DNA from: Tuctoria greenei
Lineage: Eukaryota > Streptophyta > Magnoliopsida > Poales > Poaceae
Reading direction: 5' to 3'
DNA: 64,000 nucleotides
Assembly (NCBI GenBank): GCA_036927565.1
Contig: JAYESD010000001.1
Coordinates: 285,397,560 to 285,461,559, forward strand
How positions within the stretch are numbered: the first letter of the stretch is position 1; each line of letters begins with the position of its first letter. Of this stretch, positions 45,069-55,065 are shown one piece after another. Below the pieces are notes generated by a model. It was not told where the DNA came from. It did not search any database and saw only the letters and a program-made list of their open reading frames with translations. Made by a program: the position numbers and the translations under genes.

Positions 45069-46853
45069 CTAGTCCTCATCTTCGCCACTTCCACTCTCCG
45101 TGGCCTCGGAATCTTCGACGTCGTCCTCATCATTGACATCGTCGTCGTCGTCGTCGGAGTTCCTTGCCGAGGGGGCAGCCCGAGAGGAGCTTCCATCCTC
45201 TTGGAGCTGGGCGAGCTCATCGGCGGTGAAGGTGGGGAAAGGAGTGATCTCCCCATCACTCACCTCCGGAGAGGACATCGGGACCTCCAGCTTGTCGCAC
45301 ACCGCCTTAAGATACTTCTCTTGGCGCTTGTGTGCCCTCTGAGCGCGAATCTCTTGCTTCCGGCACGAGGTGAAGATGGCCTTGAAGCACTTGAAGAACG
45401 CACTCATGGACTGAGGCGGAGGCGGAGAGGGAGGTGCCACTGGGCGAGACGGAGGATCTGCATTCTTGCGACGAGGAGGCACCGGCACATTTGGCGGCTT
45501 CTGGGGGCGCAGAGGTCGGTGCGATACATCCTTGACAAAGGACACGCCCGACACCTTCTCAATGAGGCACATGATGTAGGGGGCATACCCGCACGCCCTG
45601 TTGGGAGTATGCGAGATGTTGAAGATGTCGTCGAAGATGTAATCGACGAGGTTGAACTTTTCTTCCCCATCAATCAGAAGTAGTAGGTGCCTCAGATTTC
45701 CTTGAATCACCCCAGCATCACCATCCTTTGGTGCTATCGTCCGTCTGAGGATTCTGTTCATGATGCTGTAGAATGGCTTGATGTTTCGAGCGAGTCCGGC
45801 ATCAAACGGGAGGTGGCTTGGATACATGTAAGCCAGCTCCTCACGATCCACAGCCTTGAGGTTCGAGATAATGATCTCGTGGTCCATGTGAGCCTCAAGA
45901 CCAAGGATCCTTGCAAACTCAGCATAGGTGACATAGTATTGCTCACCATGAGTCATCCAGATAATTTTCCTGTCACCAGAGGTTGAAAAGTAGATTGTGG
46001 AGTAGAATTGGAGAATGACTTCCACATTCCAATCATATTTGAAGCCCATGATTTTCTTGAGATCATGGCGCTCGGCAGCCTCAATCACGGCATCAAAGGC
46101 CGAGTGCTCCTTCTTTGCCATGTAGTCCCAGTCCACCCACTGAGCCTCTATCACTGGCCTCTTCATTTGTTGGTAGACTAGCCTGTAATAATCACAGTGG
46201 AAGTCACACCAAAATCTGGGATCTGCCGTGCTCCTCTCATACTTGTAGACCTTTTCTTCCCTCAGCCTCCTGGCCTTTTCAGACCCCTTGCCATGAAATA
46301 CATTGGCCGACAGTTCCTTCTGCCGGTTGGGATTCCTTTCCGGTGTGTGGACTTCGAGGGGGCCAATAGAGGTGGCCTTCCCCTTTTCCCTGATCACAAC
46401 CCCTCCGGGTGCCTTCTTGGCTGGCACCTTGATAGAGGGCTTCTTCTTTCTCGGCTCGACTGGAGCCGGGGCTTTGCCCTTCTTTGGGTCGCGCTCGACC
46501 CTAGGGGCAGCCTCTTCTTGGGCTGGCTCCTTGCCTTTTGCTTTCTCGCCAACAGTGACGAGCTTCTTTCGCTTAGGAGCGCTAGCCTCAGCAGCCCTGG
46601 AGTTGTGGGCCTCCCTATCCTCTCTTTTCTTCTTCCTCAGCTCATGGAGGGATTCCGCGGTGGCACGAGCAATGGCTTCATCCTCATTGTAAATGCTCGC
46701 AGCCACCTTGGATGCTTCGAGTGCCTTGAGCTTTCTTTCCTCCTTGGCCTTCTGCGCCTCAATTAGCGCAGCCTTAGTCCGAGCCTCGGCAATTTGGGCC
46801 TTGGTACGCCCCTCGAGGTGGACGCGCGGAGGAGAGCGCTCGGAGTTCGACAT
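45069..46853 (-). CDS. SIRE third ORF, plant-mobile-domain-like protein, 594 aa
   Basis: Intact. The Met at 46853 (MSNSERSPPR) is my preferred start; an upstream Met at 46928 adds 25 hydrophobic residues (IFSAILLLPRLISSF). Residues 1-200 are Lys/Ala/Glu rich and helical (RTKAQIAEARTKAALIEAQ) with basic patches (KRKK). A compact central domain (about 205-460) reads WVDWDYMAKKEHSAFDAVI, WNVEVILQFYSTIYFSTSGD, IIWMTHGEQYYVTYAEFARI, like the plant-transposon/mobile-domain proteins common in grass genomes. A proline-rich linker and acidic Asp/Glu tail follow. SIRE elements of dicots have an 'envelope-like' ORF here, but I see no fusion peptide or C-terminal membrane anchor. Role unknown. Confidence 0.75.
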   Translation of the reverse strand: MSNSERSPPRVHLEGRTKAQIAEARTKAALIEAQKAKEERKLKALEASKVAASIYNEDEAIARATAESLHELRKKKREDREAHNSRAAEASAPKRKKLVTVGEKAKGKEPAQEEAAPRVERDPKKGKAPAPVEPRKKKPSIKVPAKKAPGGVVIREKGKATSIGPLEVHTPERNPNRQKELSANVFHGKGSEKARRLREEKVYKYERSTADPRFWCDFHCDYYRLVYQQMKRPVIEAQWVDWDYMAKKEHSAFDAVIEAAERHDLKKIMGFKYDWNVEVILQFYSTIYFSTSGDRKIIWMTHGEQYYVTYAEFARILGLEAHMDHEIIISNLKAVDREELAYMYPSHLPFDAGLARNIKPFYSIMNRILRRTIAPKDGDAGVIQGNLRHLLLLIDGEEKFNLVDYIFDDIFNISHTPNRACGYAPYIMCLIEKVSGVSFVKDVSHRPLRPQKPPNVPVPPRRKNADPPSRPVAPPSPPPPQSMSAFFKCFKAIFTSCRKQEIRAQRAHKRQEKYLKAVCDKLEVPMSSPEVSDGEITPFPTFTADELAQLQEDGSSSRAAPSARNSDDDDDDVNDEDDVEDSEATESGSGEDED

Positions 46854-47819
46854 GCTGCGAAAAAGATGGAGGAAGGAAGATATGAGCCTAGGAAGAAGAA
46901 GTATTGCCGAAAAGATCTCGAGAACCAACTAGAGGTAAGGTTTGCCCTGTGCAGACCGGACTTGTCCGCCCCAGGGACGGACTAGTCCGCTGGCCGGACT
47001 TGTCCGCCTGGTGGCCGGACTAGTCCGGGTTACACAGGAAGAACCCTAACCCTAATCAATTCATCGAAAAATTTGTGTATCAATGCGCAATACTCCTAGG
47101 CTATGATCGCAAGGATGTATGGAACAACATTAACGAAGATGTTCCTATCAAAAACTTGAAGAATCAAGAATGGGGCTAGTTTTTGAGGAACGGTGAAATA
47201 CCTTCAAAAATCCGCTTGATTCGTCGAAATCGGCGTGGATCTCGAAGGTGGAGCGCGGGGAAGTGGTCCCTAACTCCCAAAGGCTTCGATGCGCGGATTG
47301 GAGTTGAGTTTTGGTGGTTGGAGCGCAAAATCGCCGATTTGGGGGCGGTTGTGCGCGTGTGGAAGTTTGAGAGGCAAATGAGAGAGAGAGAGAGGGGGTT
47401 TGGGCCGCCTGGGGGTTTAAGTCCCCAAGGGCCGGACTAGTCCGGTTGAGGGGCCGGACTAGTCCGGTCTGCGGACCAGACCCAGACTAGTCCGGGTCCG
47501 GACTTGTCCGGTGGGAGGCCGGACTAGTCCGGTGTGCGGACTAGCCGCGGACTAGTCTGACCCGGACTTGTCCGGCCGCAGGGGCGGACTAGTCCGGTTC
47601 AGCTGGGCTGAAAAAGAATATATTTGGGTTTTGCCCATAGAGTTAAGTCCTTTTGCACGAGTATAGCAAGGAAAACATGACAAGCATGATTGTGAGCCAA
47701 TAAGGAACAACTTATGATCATTTTCATGAGGAAAATAGATTTCTCAAACAAATTTGAGGAGAAATCGACATAGAGAGGAGTTTTTCGAAATGTGGCTCAA
47801 AAATATGAGGAATGGTGCT
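46854..47819 (-). other. spacer between pol and third ORF, with palindromes
   Basis: No coding pattern, apart from the optional N-terminal extension to 46928. Carries six perfect CGGACTAGTCCG copies at 46978, 47016, 47433, 47455, 47520 and 47585 with imperfect ones between (CGGACTTGTCCG), and an AG-rich run near 47380-47398. Confidence 0.75.
46978..47596. repeat. CGGACTAGTCCG palindrome cluster upstream of third ORF
   Basis: The same motif as in the LTR U3, lying 125-745 bp upstream of the third ORF start (minus strand). Two subclusters: 46956-47027 and 47433-47596. Confidence 0.9.
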
Positions 47820-50800
47820 TTAAGCCACGTTTCGAGAATCCAACACATTGAGCTCACTTCTTAGCTCACAGAAACGCTTCTCGTCAAGAGGCTTTGTGAA
47901 AATGTCCGCAAGTTGATGTTCCGTCCTCACATGCGAAATCTCAATGTCTCCCTTCATTGAGTGATCTCGCAGGAAATGGTGTCGAATGTCTATATGCTTG
48001 GTCCTAGAGTGTTCCACCGGATTATGGGCTATCTTGATTGCACTCTCATTGTCACACAAGAGTGGAATTTTACGCAAGTTAATCCCATAGTCCCTAAGAG
48101 TTTGTCGCATCCAAAGAAGTTGTGCACAACAACTTCCGGCCGCAACATATTCCGCTTCGGCGGTGGATAGAGCAATAGAGTTTTGCTTCTTGGAGGACCA
48201 AGACACAAGAGATCGACCTAAGAATTGGCACGTACCCGATGTGCTCTTTCTATCAACTTTGCACCCCGCATAGTCCGCATCGGAATATCCAATGAGGTTA
48301 AACTTGGATCCTTTGGGGTACCAAAGTCCTAGGGTGGGTGTGTGTACAAGGTATCTCAAGATCCTTTTAACGGCGGTCAAATGACAAGCCTTGGGTGCTG
48401 CTTGAAAGCGTGCACACATACACACACTTAGCATGATATCGGGCCTAGATGCACAAAGATAGAGGAGTGATCCGATCATAGACCTATATAGCTTTTGATC
48501 CACACTTGGACCGTCTTCATTTAGGTCTAGGTGTCCATTTGTCCCCATAGGGGTTTTGATGGGTTTTGCTTTGTCCATGTCAAACTTTCTTAGAATGTCT
48601 TGAGTATACTTAGTTTGACTTATGAACGTCCCTTCTTTGAGTTGTTTCACTTGAAATCCTAGAAAGAACTTCAACTCACCCATCATGGACATTTCAAACC
48701 TCTCCGTCATTATCTTGGAGAATTCATCACAAAACACCTTATTCGTGGAACCAAATATGATATCATCCACATATATTTGGCACACAAAAAGATCCTCATT
48801 GAAATGTTTTGTGAAAAGGGTATAATCCGCCTTTCCTATCCTAAAACCATTTTCAACTAGAAAGTCTCTTAGGCACTCATACCAAGCTCTAGGAGCTTGC
48901 TTGAGACCATAAAGAGCCTTTCGTAGTTTGTAAACATGGTTAGGATAGTCTTGATCTTCAAACCCTGGAGGTTGCTCTACATAAACTTCTTCCTTGATTG
49001 GTCCATTAAGGAATGCACTCTTAACATCCATTTGGTAGAGTTTGAAGTCATGATGAGTAGCAAAGGCTAGTAGTATCCGAATGGACTCAAGCCTAGCTAC
49101 GGGGGCAAATGTCTCATCAAAGTCCAATCCCTCAACTTGTGAGTATCCTTTTGCCACAAGTCTTGCCTTGTTCCTAGTTACCACTCCATGCTCATCTTGT
49201 TTGTTGCGAAACACCCACTTGGTTCCAACAACATTAGCTTGGGGGCGCTTGACAAGCTCCCAAACTTTGTTCCTTTCAAAGTTGTTGAGCTCCTCTTGCA
49301 TGGCAACTACCCAATCCGGATCCCTTAAGGCATCTTCAACCTTATGTGGTTCCAAGGATGAGACAAAAGAGAAATGCTCACAAAAGTTTGCAACACGTGA
49401 GCGTGTTGTTACTCCTTTTGTGATATCTCCTAGAATGTTGTCAACGGGATGGTCCCGTTGAACACTTTGATGAACACGAGGATGCGGGGGTTGACCTCTT
49501 GAATTACTTGGTTCATCTTCTTCACTTTGGTCTCCCCCTTGATCCAAGCCTCCCCCTTGATCCTCATTCTCATTATCACTTTGGGGAGCTTCTAGTGGAT
49601 CTTCAACTTGTCCAATGGGGATTTGACCTACTTCATAATGATGATGGTCACTTGGGCTTTGAGATGGTTCTTGTGGGCGAACATCTCCAAGTGCCATTTT
49701 CCTTAGAGCTTCTAGTGGAGGTTCCTCTTGATCAAGGGCATGTTGATCAACTTGCTCCACTTGAGAGCCATTGGTTTCGTCAAACACCACGTCACGTGCT
49801 ACTTCAACAATTCCGGAGGATTTGTTGAACACACGGTACGCATGAGTGTTTGAGTCATATCCAAGCAAGAAACCCTCATCGGACTTTGAAGCGAACTTCG
49901 AAGTCCTAGGCTTCTTGTTGAGGATATAGCACTTGCTACCAAAGACCCGAAAGTAAGAAACATTGGGTTTCTTACCAATTAGAAGCTCATAAGGGGTCTT
50001 CTTGAGGAGGCGATGAAGGTACAATCGATTCACGGCATGGCAGGCGGTGTTAACCGCTTCCGCCCAAAACCGGTCCGATGTTTTGTACTCATCTAGCATC
50101 GTCCTTGACATCTCAATGAGCGTCCTATTCTTTCTTTCGGTTATGCCATTTTGTTGTGGAGAATAGGGAGCGGAAAACTCATGCTTGATGCCCTCCTCAT
50201 CTAGGAACTCTTCTACTTGCATGTTTTTGAATTCGGTGCCATTGTCACTCCTTATAGCCTTTATCCTTAAGGTGAACTCATTTTGAGCTCTCCTTAGGAA
50301 TTTCTTGAGGACACCAGGAGTTTCACTTTTATCATGCAAGAAGAACACCCAAGTATATCTAGAGAAGTCATCAACGATGACTAGACCATACTTGCTACCA
50401 CCAATGCTAATGTAAGTAATGGGGCCAAAAAGATCCATATGGAGTAACTCCAAAGGTCTAGTTGTCGTCATGACATTCTTAGAGGGGTGTTGAGCTCCTA
50501 CTTGCTTTCCCGCTTGGCAAGCACTACATGGCCTATCCTTTTCAAATACTACATCCTTTAGGCCACGAACATGCTCACCCTTAAGGAGCTTTTGAAGGTT
50601 CCTCATTCCAACATGGGCTAGCCTTCTATGCCAAAGCCATCCCATGTTGGCTTTAGCCATTAAGCATGTGTCAAGTTGAGCTTTATCCGCGGTGAAATCC
50701 ACAAGATAGAGCTTTCCCTTGAGCACTCCCTTAAAGGCTATCGAGTCATCACCTTCTCTAATGACATTCACTCCCTCACTAGTAAACACACATTTATATC

Positions 50801-51029
50801 CTCTATCACATAGTTGTGATATGGATAGGAGATTATAGTCAAGAGAATCAACATGCAACACATTTGATAAAGTATGTAATGAGGAGATAGAAATTTTACC
50901 GGAGCCAAGGATTTTCCCTTGGCTATTGTCCCCAAAGAAGATTCCTTCACTTGGGTCCTTATTCTCCTCATACTCTATGAACATGCTTCTCTCTCCGGTC
51001 ATGTGGTTGGTGCATCCGCTATCCAACAC
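47820..51029 (-). CDS. SIRE pol: protease, integrase, RT, RNase H
   Basis: Uninterrupted frame. Order on the minus strand: protease LDSGCTNHMTG at the start; integrase zinc finger (HRRLAHVGMRNLQKLLKG...CSACQAGK) and core with LLHMDLFGPI, IRSDNGTEFKN, YSPQQNGITERKNR (D, D, E present); RT with KWVFRNKQDE, QMDVKSAFLNGPI and catalytic YVDDIIFGSTN; RNase H with YSDADYAGCKVDRKSTSG, TAEAEYVAA and CDNESAIKIA; end HQLADIFTKPLDEKRF. All catalytic residues look intact. Position 51029 is a GTG; the frame is open upstream only to a TAG at 51059-51057, so translation must enter by frameshift, readthrough or a processed RNA. Confidence 0.93.
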   Translation of the reverse strand: MLDSGCTNHMTGERSMFIEYEENKDPSEGIFFGDNSQGKILGSGKISISSLHTLSNVLHVDSLDYNLLSISQLCDRGYKCVFTSEGVNVIREGDDSIAFKGVLKGKLYLVDFTADKAQLDTCLMAKANMGWLWHRRLAHVGMRNLQKLLKGEHVRGLKDVVFEKDRPCSACQAGKQVGAQHPSKNVMTTTRPLELLHMDLFGPITYISIGGSKYGLVIVDDFSRYTWVFFLHDKSETPGVLKKFLRRAQNEFTLRIKAIRSDNGTEFKNMQVEEFLDEEGIKHEFSAPYSPQQNGITERKNRTLIEMSRTMLDEYKTSDRFWAEAVNTACHAVNRLYLHRLLKKTPYELLIGKKPNVSYFRVFGSKCYILNKKPRTSKFASKSDEGFLLGYDSNTHAYRVFNKSSGIVEVARDVVFDETNGSQVEQVDQHALDQEEPPLEALRKMALGDVRPQEPSQSPSDHHHYEVGQIPIGQVEDPLEAPQSDNENEDQGGGLDQGGDQSEEDEPSNSRGQPPHPRVHQSVQRDHPVDNILGDITKGVTTRSRVANFCEHFSFVSSLEPHKVEDALRDPDWVVAMQEELNNFERNKVWELVKRPQANVVGTKWVFRNKQDEHGVVTRNKARLVAKGYSQVEGLDFDETFAPVARLESIRILLAFATHHDFKLYQMDVKSAFLNGPIKEEVYVEQPPGFEDQDYPNHVYKLRKALYGLKQAPRAWYECLRDFLVENGFRIGKADYTLFTKHFNEDLFVCQIYVDDIIFGSTNKVFCDEFSKIMTERFEMSMMGELKFFLGFQVKQLKEGTFISQTKYTQDILRKFDMDKAKPIKTPMGTNGHLDLNEDGPSVDQKLYRSMIGSLLYLCASRPDIMLSVCMCARFQAAPKACHLTAVKRILRYLVHTPTLGLWYPKGSKFNLIGYSDADYAGCKVDRKSTSGTCQFLGRSLVSWSSKKQNSIALSTAEAEYVAAGSCCAQLLWMRQTLRDYGINLRKIPLLCDNESAIKIAHNPVEHSRTKHIDIRHHFLRDHSMKGDIEISHVRTEHQLADIFTKPLDEKRFCELRSELNVLDSRNVA

Positions 51030-51069
51030 CCATTTCGATCCACCGGAGGAGTATGCCTACAAAACAAGT

Positions 51070-51336
51070 TTATGCCTTCCTTTTAGGTACCCAAGCTGAG
51101 TTGGGTCCTTTCACGTTAGTAGTTAGGCATTTGGGCACCCACACGCAAGGCTTGGGGCTCTTGCGGAGTGGCCCAACATATCTAGCAAACACTTTGCCGT
51201 GTTTGTTCCTCTTTAGCACATAGGATGCATCAAAATCATGAAATAGAGGATGCAATTCAGATTTAGGCAATTTGTTGCTTGAGAGTGAGTTTTTTTTCAT
51301 TTTTAGTTTGGGATGAACTCCCCTTAACAAAGACAA
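51070..51336 (-). CDS. SIRE gag-pol junction segment, separate frame
   Basis: 88 codons in a frame between gag and pol, ending LHPLFHDFDASYVLKR...GPNSAWVPKRKA. Such 'WVPK' segments normally connect gag to protease in this lineage. It is entered from the gag frame by a one-base change in the run of eight A at about 51291-51298 (minus strand), and ends in TAA at 51072-51070. Not an independent gene. Confidence 0.6.
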   Translation of the reverse strand: MSLLRGVHPKLKMKKNSLSSNKLPKSELHPLFHDFDASYVLKRNKHGKVFARYVGPLRKSPKPCVWVPKCLTTNVKGPNSAWVPKRKA

Positions 51337-53356
51337 TCATGTCTTTGCCATACTTGGAGGTTTTGGTGTTATGCCTTGCACTTCTAGTATAGCCAAGACC
51401 ATCCTTGACATGGGGTGGTCTTGTGTTGGTGAATGCACTTCGTGCATATGCCACCTTTTCCTTGTCAAAGATGGCACCCTTAGGTGCTTGTTTGCCTTGT
51501 GCTAGGTTGAGTTCATCCTTAAGTTTAAGGATCAAGTTGGAGCACTTGCAAGGTGATGTTGCCTTGGATGAGGCCTTTGAGGAGGTTGAGCTCTTGAAGG
51601 AAGAGGTTACATTGTTCTTGAGTGACTCAATTTGAGTCTCAAGGATCTTGTTAGCTTTTGACAAGCTTCCAAGTTCATCCTTGAGCTCAATCGACTTCTC
51701 CTCAAGACTTGAACACGTTTTCTTGCAAAGTGCAAGTTCGTGTTCCAATGCCTTGCTCTTCTCTCTTTCGAGCTCAAGGAGCTCATCAAGCTCTTGACAT
51801 CTCTCCTTCTCAAGGATGAGCATGTCCTCCTGTCTATTGATGAGATCTTCCTTCTCAAAGATCTCATCCATAAGCAACTTCATCCTACGCAAGGTGCTTT
51901 TGCTTATGTCCTTAAACATATGCTCATTTTCACTAGCACTATCAAAATCATCATGTGAGGAAGTTGGGGAGGAAGGATGAGATGTTACCTTTCTCTTTCC
52001 TTCCCTTGCCATAAGACAAGTAGGCTTGTGGTCGTTGTTGAGGTTGGGGAAGAGCTTGCCTCCCTTGGAGTTCCTCCCGATGGCTATGGTGGCCATCTTC
52101 TCTTCTTCTTCTTCAGAGGAGGACTCATCGTTAGAGTCCCACTCCTTCCCAAAATGGGCTTGTCCGGAGGACCTCTTCTTCTTGAAGAATCTCCTTTCTT
52201 GAGGCTTCCCTTCCTTCTTCTTCTTTGTTTCTTCGTGTGGGCAATCAGCGATGAAGTGCCCATACTCGCCACAGTTGTAGCAAGACCTTCTTGATTTGGG
52301 TCTTGCTCTTTCCTTTCCCTTGCCTTCATGGTTGTGCCCCCCTTTCTTCCTCCTCATCATTCTCTTGAATTTGTTGATGAAGAAGGCCTCCTCCTCATCG
52401 GTGTCGAGGCTCTCCTCATCACTTTCTTCTTGCTCCTTTGAAGAGGGCGTTGCCTTGAGTGCAACGTTCTTCATCTTGGAGGCGGTGAACTTTTGGAGGT
52501 CGTTGTAGAAGAGCGCCTCCTTCTCCATGATTTCATGGTTAATGATCCTCCCAAGGACCTCCTCCGGGGTCATTTGAGTGAACCCCGGGCTTTCCCAAAT
52601 CATGGAGCATAAAGAGACGTTCCTAGGCATGAATGCCCGGATCATCCTCTTCACCACCTCGTGGTCGGTCCACTTGGTGCAGCCATAAGATCGGCTCTTG
52701 TTGATCAGCACCTTTAGCCGATTGTACATGTCTTGGGGGGATTCACCATCCAAGATGGCAAATCTCCCAAGCTCTCCTTCGATGAGCTCGATCTTGGCCT
52801 CCTTGACCACTCGGTTTCCCTCATGCGCCGTCTTGAGGGTGTTCCATATGTCTTTGGCCACTTCAAGGCCATCGACACGGTTGAACTCATCTCTAGAGAG
52901 AGATGAGATGATCACACCCGCAGCTTGAGCGTTGCGGTGGATGAGGATGGCTTGTTCTTGAGTTATGTTGTCCTCATCCTTTGGAATCTCCACCCCGGTC
53001 ATGACAATTTGCCACAACGCTGGGTTGAGTGACACGAGGTGGATCTTCATGTTATGTTTCCACATACCGTAGTCCGTTCCATCGAATTGGGGAGGTTTCC
53101 CCAATGGGATGGACAGGTAGTGGTTGTTGGCGGCAAGGCGTTCATAGTTGAACCCTTGCCGGTTGTAGTTGACTCCACCACCACCGCTTGATTGGTTTGA
53201 TGGATCAATCTTGGAAATGTTCAACTTCTCCCGGAGCTTCGCCTTGAGTTGGCGAGTCTCCTCATCGTCCGTTGGCTTATCTTGATAAGCCAACGTCTCC
53301 TCACGGGTCGCCTCGTAGTTGCTGCTCGATGCATCGTCATTCACCACTCCGGCCAT
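51263..53356 (-). CDS. SIRE gag, 697 aa
   Basis: Starts MAGVVNDDASSSNYEATREE, 49 bp after the primer site/LTR side. Gag core at about residues 85-300 (PPQFDGTDYGMWKHNMKIHL, IWNTLKTAHEGNRVVKEAKI, RFAILDGESPQDMYNRLKVL). Lys-rich linker, then zinc knuckle CYNCGEYGHFIADC (about residue 362). Acid Ser/Glu-rich stretch and a long heptad-rich coiled coil (about 480-600: ELEREKSKALEHELALCKK). The last 14 or so residues (KKLTLKQQIA) are out of the expected frame after the A8 run. Forms the virus-like particle that packages the RNA. Confidence 0.9.
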   Translation of the reverse strand: MAGVVNDDASSSNYEATREETLAYQDKPTDDEETRQLKAKLREKLNISKIDPSNQSSGGGGVNYNRQGFNYERLAANNHYLSIPLGKPPQFDGTDYGMWKHNMKIHLVSLNPALWQIVMTGVEIPKDEDNITQEQAILIHRNAQAAGVIISSLSRDEFNRVDGLEVAKDIWNTLKTAHEGNRVVKEAKIELIEGELGRFAILDGESPQDMYNRLKVLINKSRSYGCTKWTDHEVVKRMIRAFMPRNVSLCSMIWESPGFTQMTPEEVLGRIINHEIMEKEALFYNDLQKFTASKMKNVALKATPSSKEQEESDEESLDTDEEEAFFINKFKRMMRRKKGGHNHEGKGKERARPKSRRSCYNCGEYGHFIADCPHEETKKKKEGKPQERRFFKKKRSSGQAHFGKEWDSNDESSSEEEEEKMATIAIGRNSKGGKLFPNLNNDHKPTCLMAREGKRKVTSHPSSPTSSHDDFDSASENEHMFKDISKSTLRRMKLLMDEIFEKEDLINRQEDMLILEKERCQELDELLELEREKSKALEHELALCKKTCSSLEEKSIELKDELGSLSKANKILETQIESLKNNVTSSFKSSTSSKASSKATSPCKCSNLILKLKDELNLAQGKQAPKGAIFDKEKVAYARSAFTNTRPPHVKDGLGYTRSARHNTKTSKYGKDMIVFVKGSSSQTKNEKKLTLKQQIA

Positions 53357-53389
53357 CTCTCCGAGTTGTTAGACTCTTTGTGGAGAGTC

Positions 53390-53403
53390 CTGCTCTGATA
53401 CCA
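53390..53403 (-). promoter_or_regulatory. primer-binding site of SIRE element
   Basis: TGGTATCAGAGCA on the minus strand, two bases inside the 5' LTR; complementary to initiator methionine tRNA. Confidence 0.92.
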
Positions 53404-53405
53404 AT

Positions 53406-55065
53406 TGAAAGTTGCCTAGAGGGGGGGTGAATAGGCTAATTGACCTGCAAATGACTCAATAAAACGAGATTAAATTACAGGGGGCGGACTAGTCCGGTCA
53501 GGGGGCGGACTAGTCCGGTCAGCCTGCGTGAATAACCCTAAAAAGATGTTTCTCGCAAGTTTTAGGGGATTTTCTCAATGCTACAAGTGAGTGTATGTTT
53601 AAGTCAAGTTGAGCAACAACCTAAACAAGAGCAAGTCAAGTTTCCACAAGTTTGTAGCAATGCGGAATATGAAACGAGACTACCAACTCTAGAACAAAGT
53701 AATCAATAGAGTAAATGCGAAGAACACAAGGAAACAAGGGTTTTTATCCCGAGGTTCGATCCCACACAAGGAATCTACGTCCTCGTTGAGGAGTCCACAA
53801 AAGGACCGGGTCCAACAACCCTTCCCTCACCAAGTTTACCGCACGGGCCTAACTTGGTTCTCCACTAATCACAACGGTGATTACAAAGTTCGTTGGGGCT
53901 TCTCACAAACTGAGGCTCCCACACCACAAAGATGATCAACACAGTAAAGCAAACTCAATACACAGCCCACAAAGACTCAACGAGTGCAAGAGATCAAACC
54001 GGGAGCACAAGCGCGATGTTCTTCCTCTTCTCCACCTCACTAAACCCTAATCCACTCAAGAATTAGTTTTAGAGGGAAAGTAGGCAAGAAGGAGGCTTAG
54101 GAGTGCTCCAAGTTGGCTGTGGCGGCGCTAGGGTTTGAGTTTTTCCAAGGGTGTTTGAAATGAGGTCGGGGGTCCCCTTTTTATAGAGGTCCCAACCCCA
54201 ATTTGCTGACTTCAGCAAAAGGACGGACTAGTCCGGCCACTGGCCCGGACTAGTCCGGCCTAGGGGACCACTGACTCCTTTGTCAGGTCCCGACAGCTGA
54301 CACACGATCGTCACGCTACCCGCCAAACTTCAAATTCAAACGGTCACTTCCAGAACGGACTAGTCCGGTCAACACCGGACTAGTCCGATCACATACAGAG
54401 CCTTCTGCTCCGGGTGAAAACGGACTAGTCTGAGGACCACGGACTAGTCCGGCCCCTAGGGCGGACTAGTCCGGTCCTCCCAGACTTAGCCATAGAAGCA
54501 CCTTTTCTTAGCCAACCCGGACTAGTCCGGCCCCACGGGCGGACTAGTCCGTTCTCACTCAGGACCTCTTGGTCCGGTCCAAAACGGACAGGTCCGTGGT
54601 TTTGGGACTTCATCCCAAAACCCACTCACAGCTAGCCGGACTAGTCCGGTCACAAACGGACTAGTCCGATCTCAGTCAGACCCTTCTGGTCCGGCCAGAA
54701 ACGGACTTGGCCGGCCAGGAACGGACTAGTCCGGCCTCCTGCACGGACTAGTCCGGCCCTACGGCCAGACCACTCAATCACTCATTTCTTTCATAGGTTT
54801 GACCTCTAAACCACTTTGAGCTCCCAAACTTGATCTCAATGCACTTGACACACACACCCTCCTATTACTACGGCTAGTCTAACTCAAACACGCTAGAAAC
54901 CCTAGTTTCTACGCTTCGAGTTGACTCCGTGTCCTTCCTTTTCTTTTTTGAGGGTTTGCGTCTCCAACTGAGTCCATACCTGTGCTAAGATCACTTGAGC
55001 TCATTAGCGACTTAATTGTCGTCATCAATCATCCAAAACCCACGGGGAACCTAGATGCACTTTCA
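53406..55065 (-). repeat. 5' LTR of SIRE element (1,660 bp)
   Basis: Pairs with 42988-44646. Differences seen by eye: one extra G near 53425, and substitutions near 54127, 54167, 54394 and 55043. Palindromes at 54224-54755 and near 53485 and 53506. Confidence 0.95.
54224..54755. repeat. CGGACTAGTCCG palindrome array, 5' LTR U3
   Basis: Twelve perfect palindromes at the positions equivalent to those of the 3' LTR (offset 10,419), upstream of the TATA box at 54185-54177 that would start the genomic transcript. Confidence 0.92.

Larger units (their letters stand above)
42988..55065 (-). mobile_element. SIRE/Maximus-type Ty1/copia retrotransposon, 12.1 kb
   Basis: A complete element on the minus strand: 5' LTR (55065-53406), initiator-Met primer site, gag, pol, an extra ORF, polypurine tract, 3' LTR (44646-42988). 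TSD CTATG on both sides. LTR ends TGAAAGTTGCCTAGAGG...CTTTCA are typical of this lineage. I see only about four substitutions and one G-run length change between the LTRs, so insertion is recent. Pol is intact; gag and pol are separated by frame changes (see those entries). Confidence 0.95.

Noticed and set aside
46197..46766. 189- and 129-codon plus-strand ORFs across the third ORF.
   Set aside because: Antisense shadows of the intact minus-strand coding sequence.
45069..46928. True viral envelope protein for the SIRE third ORF.
   Set aside because: No convincing signal cleavage site, fusion peptide or C-terminal membrane span; the centre looks like a plant-transposon domain protein.
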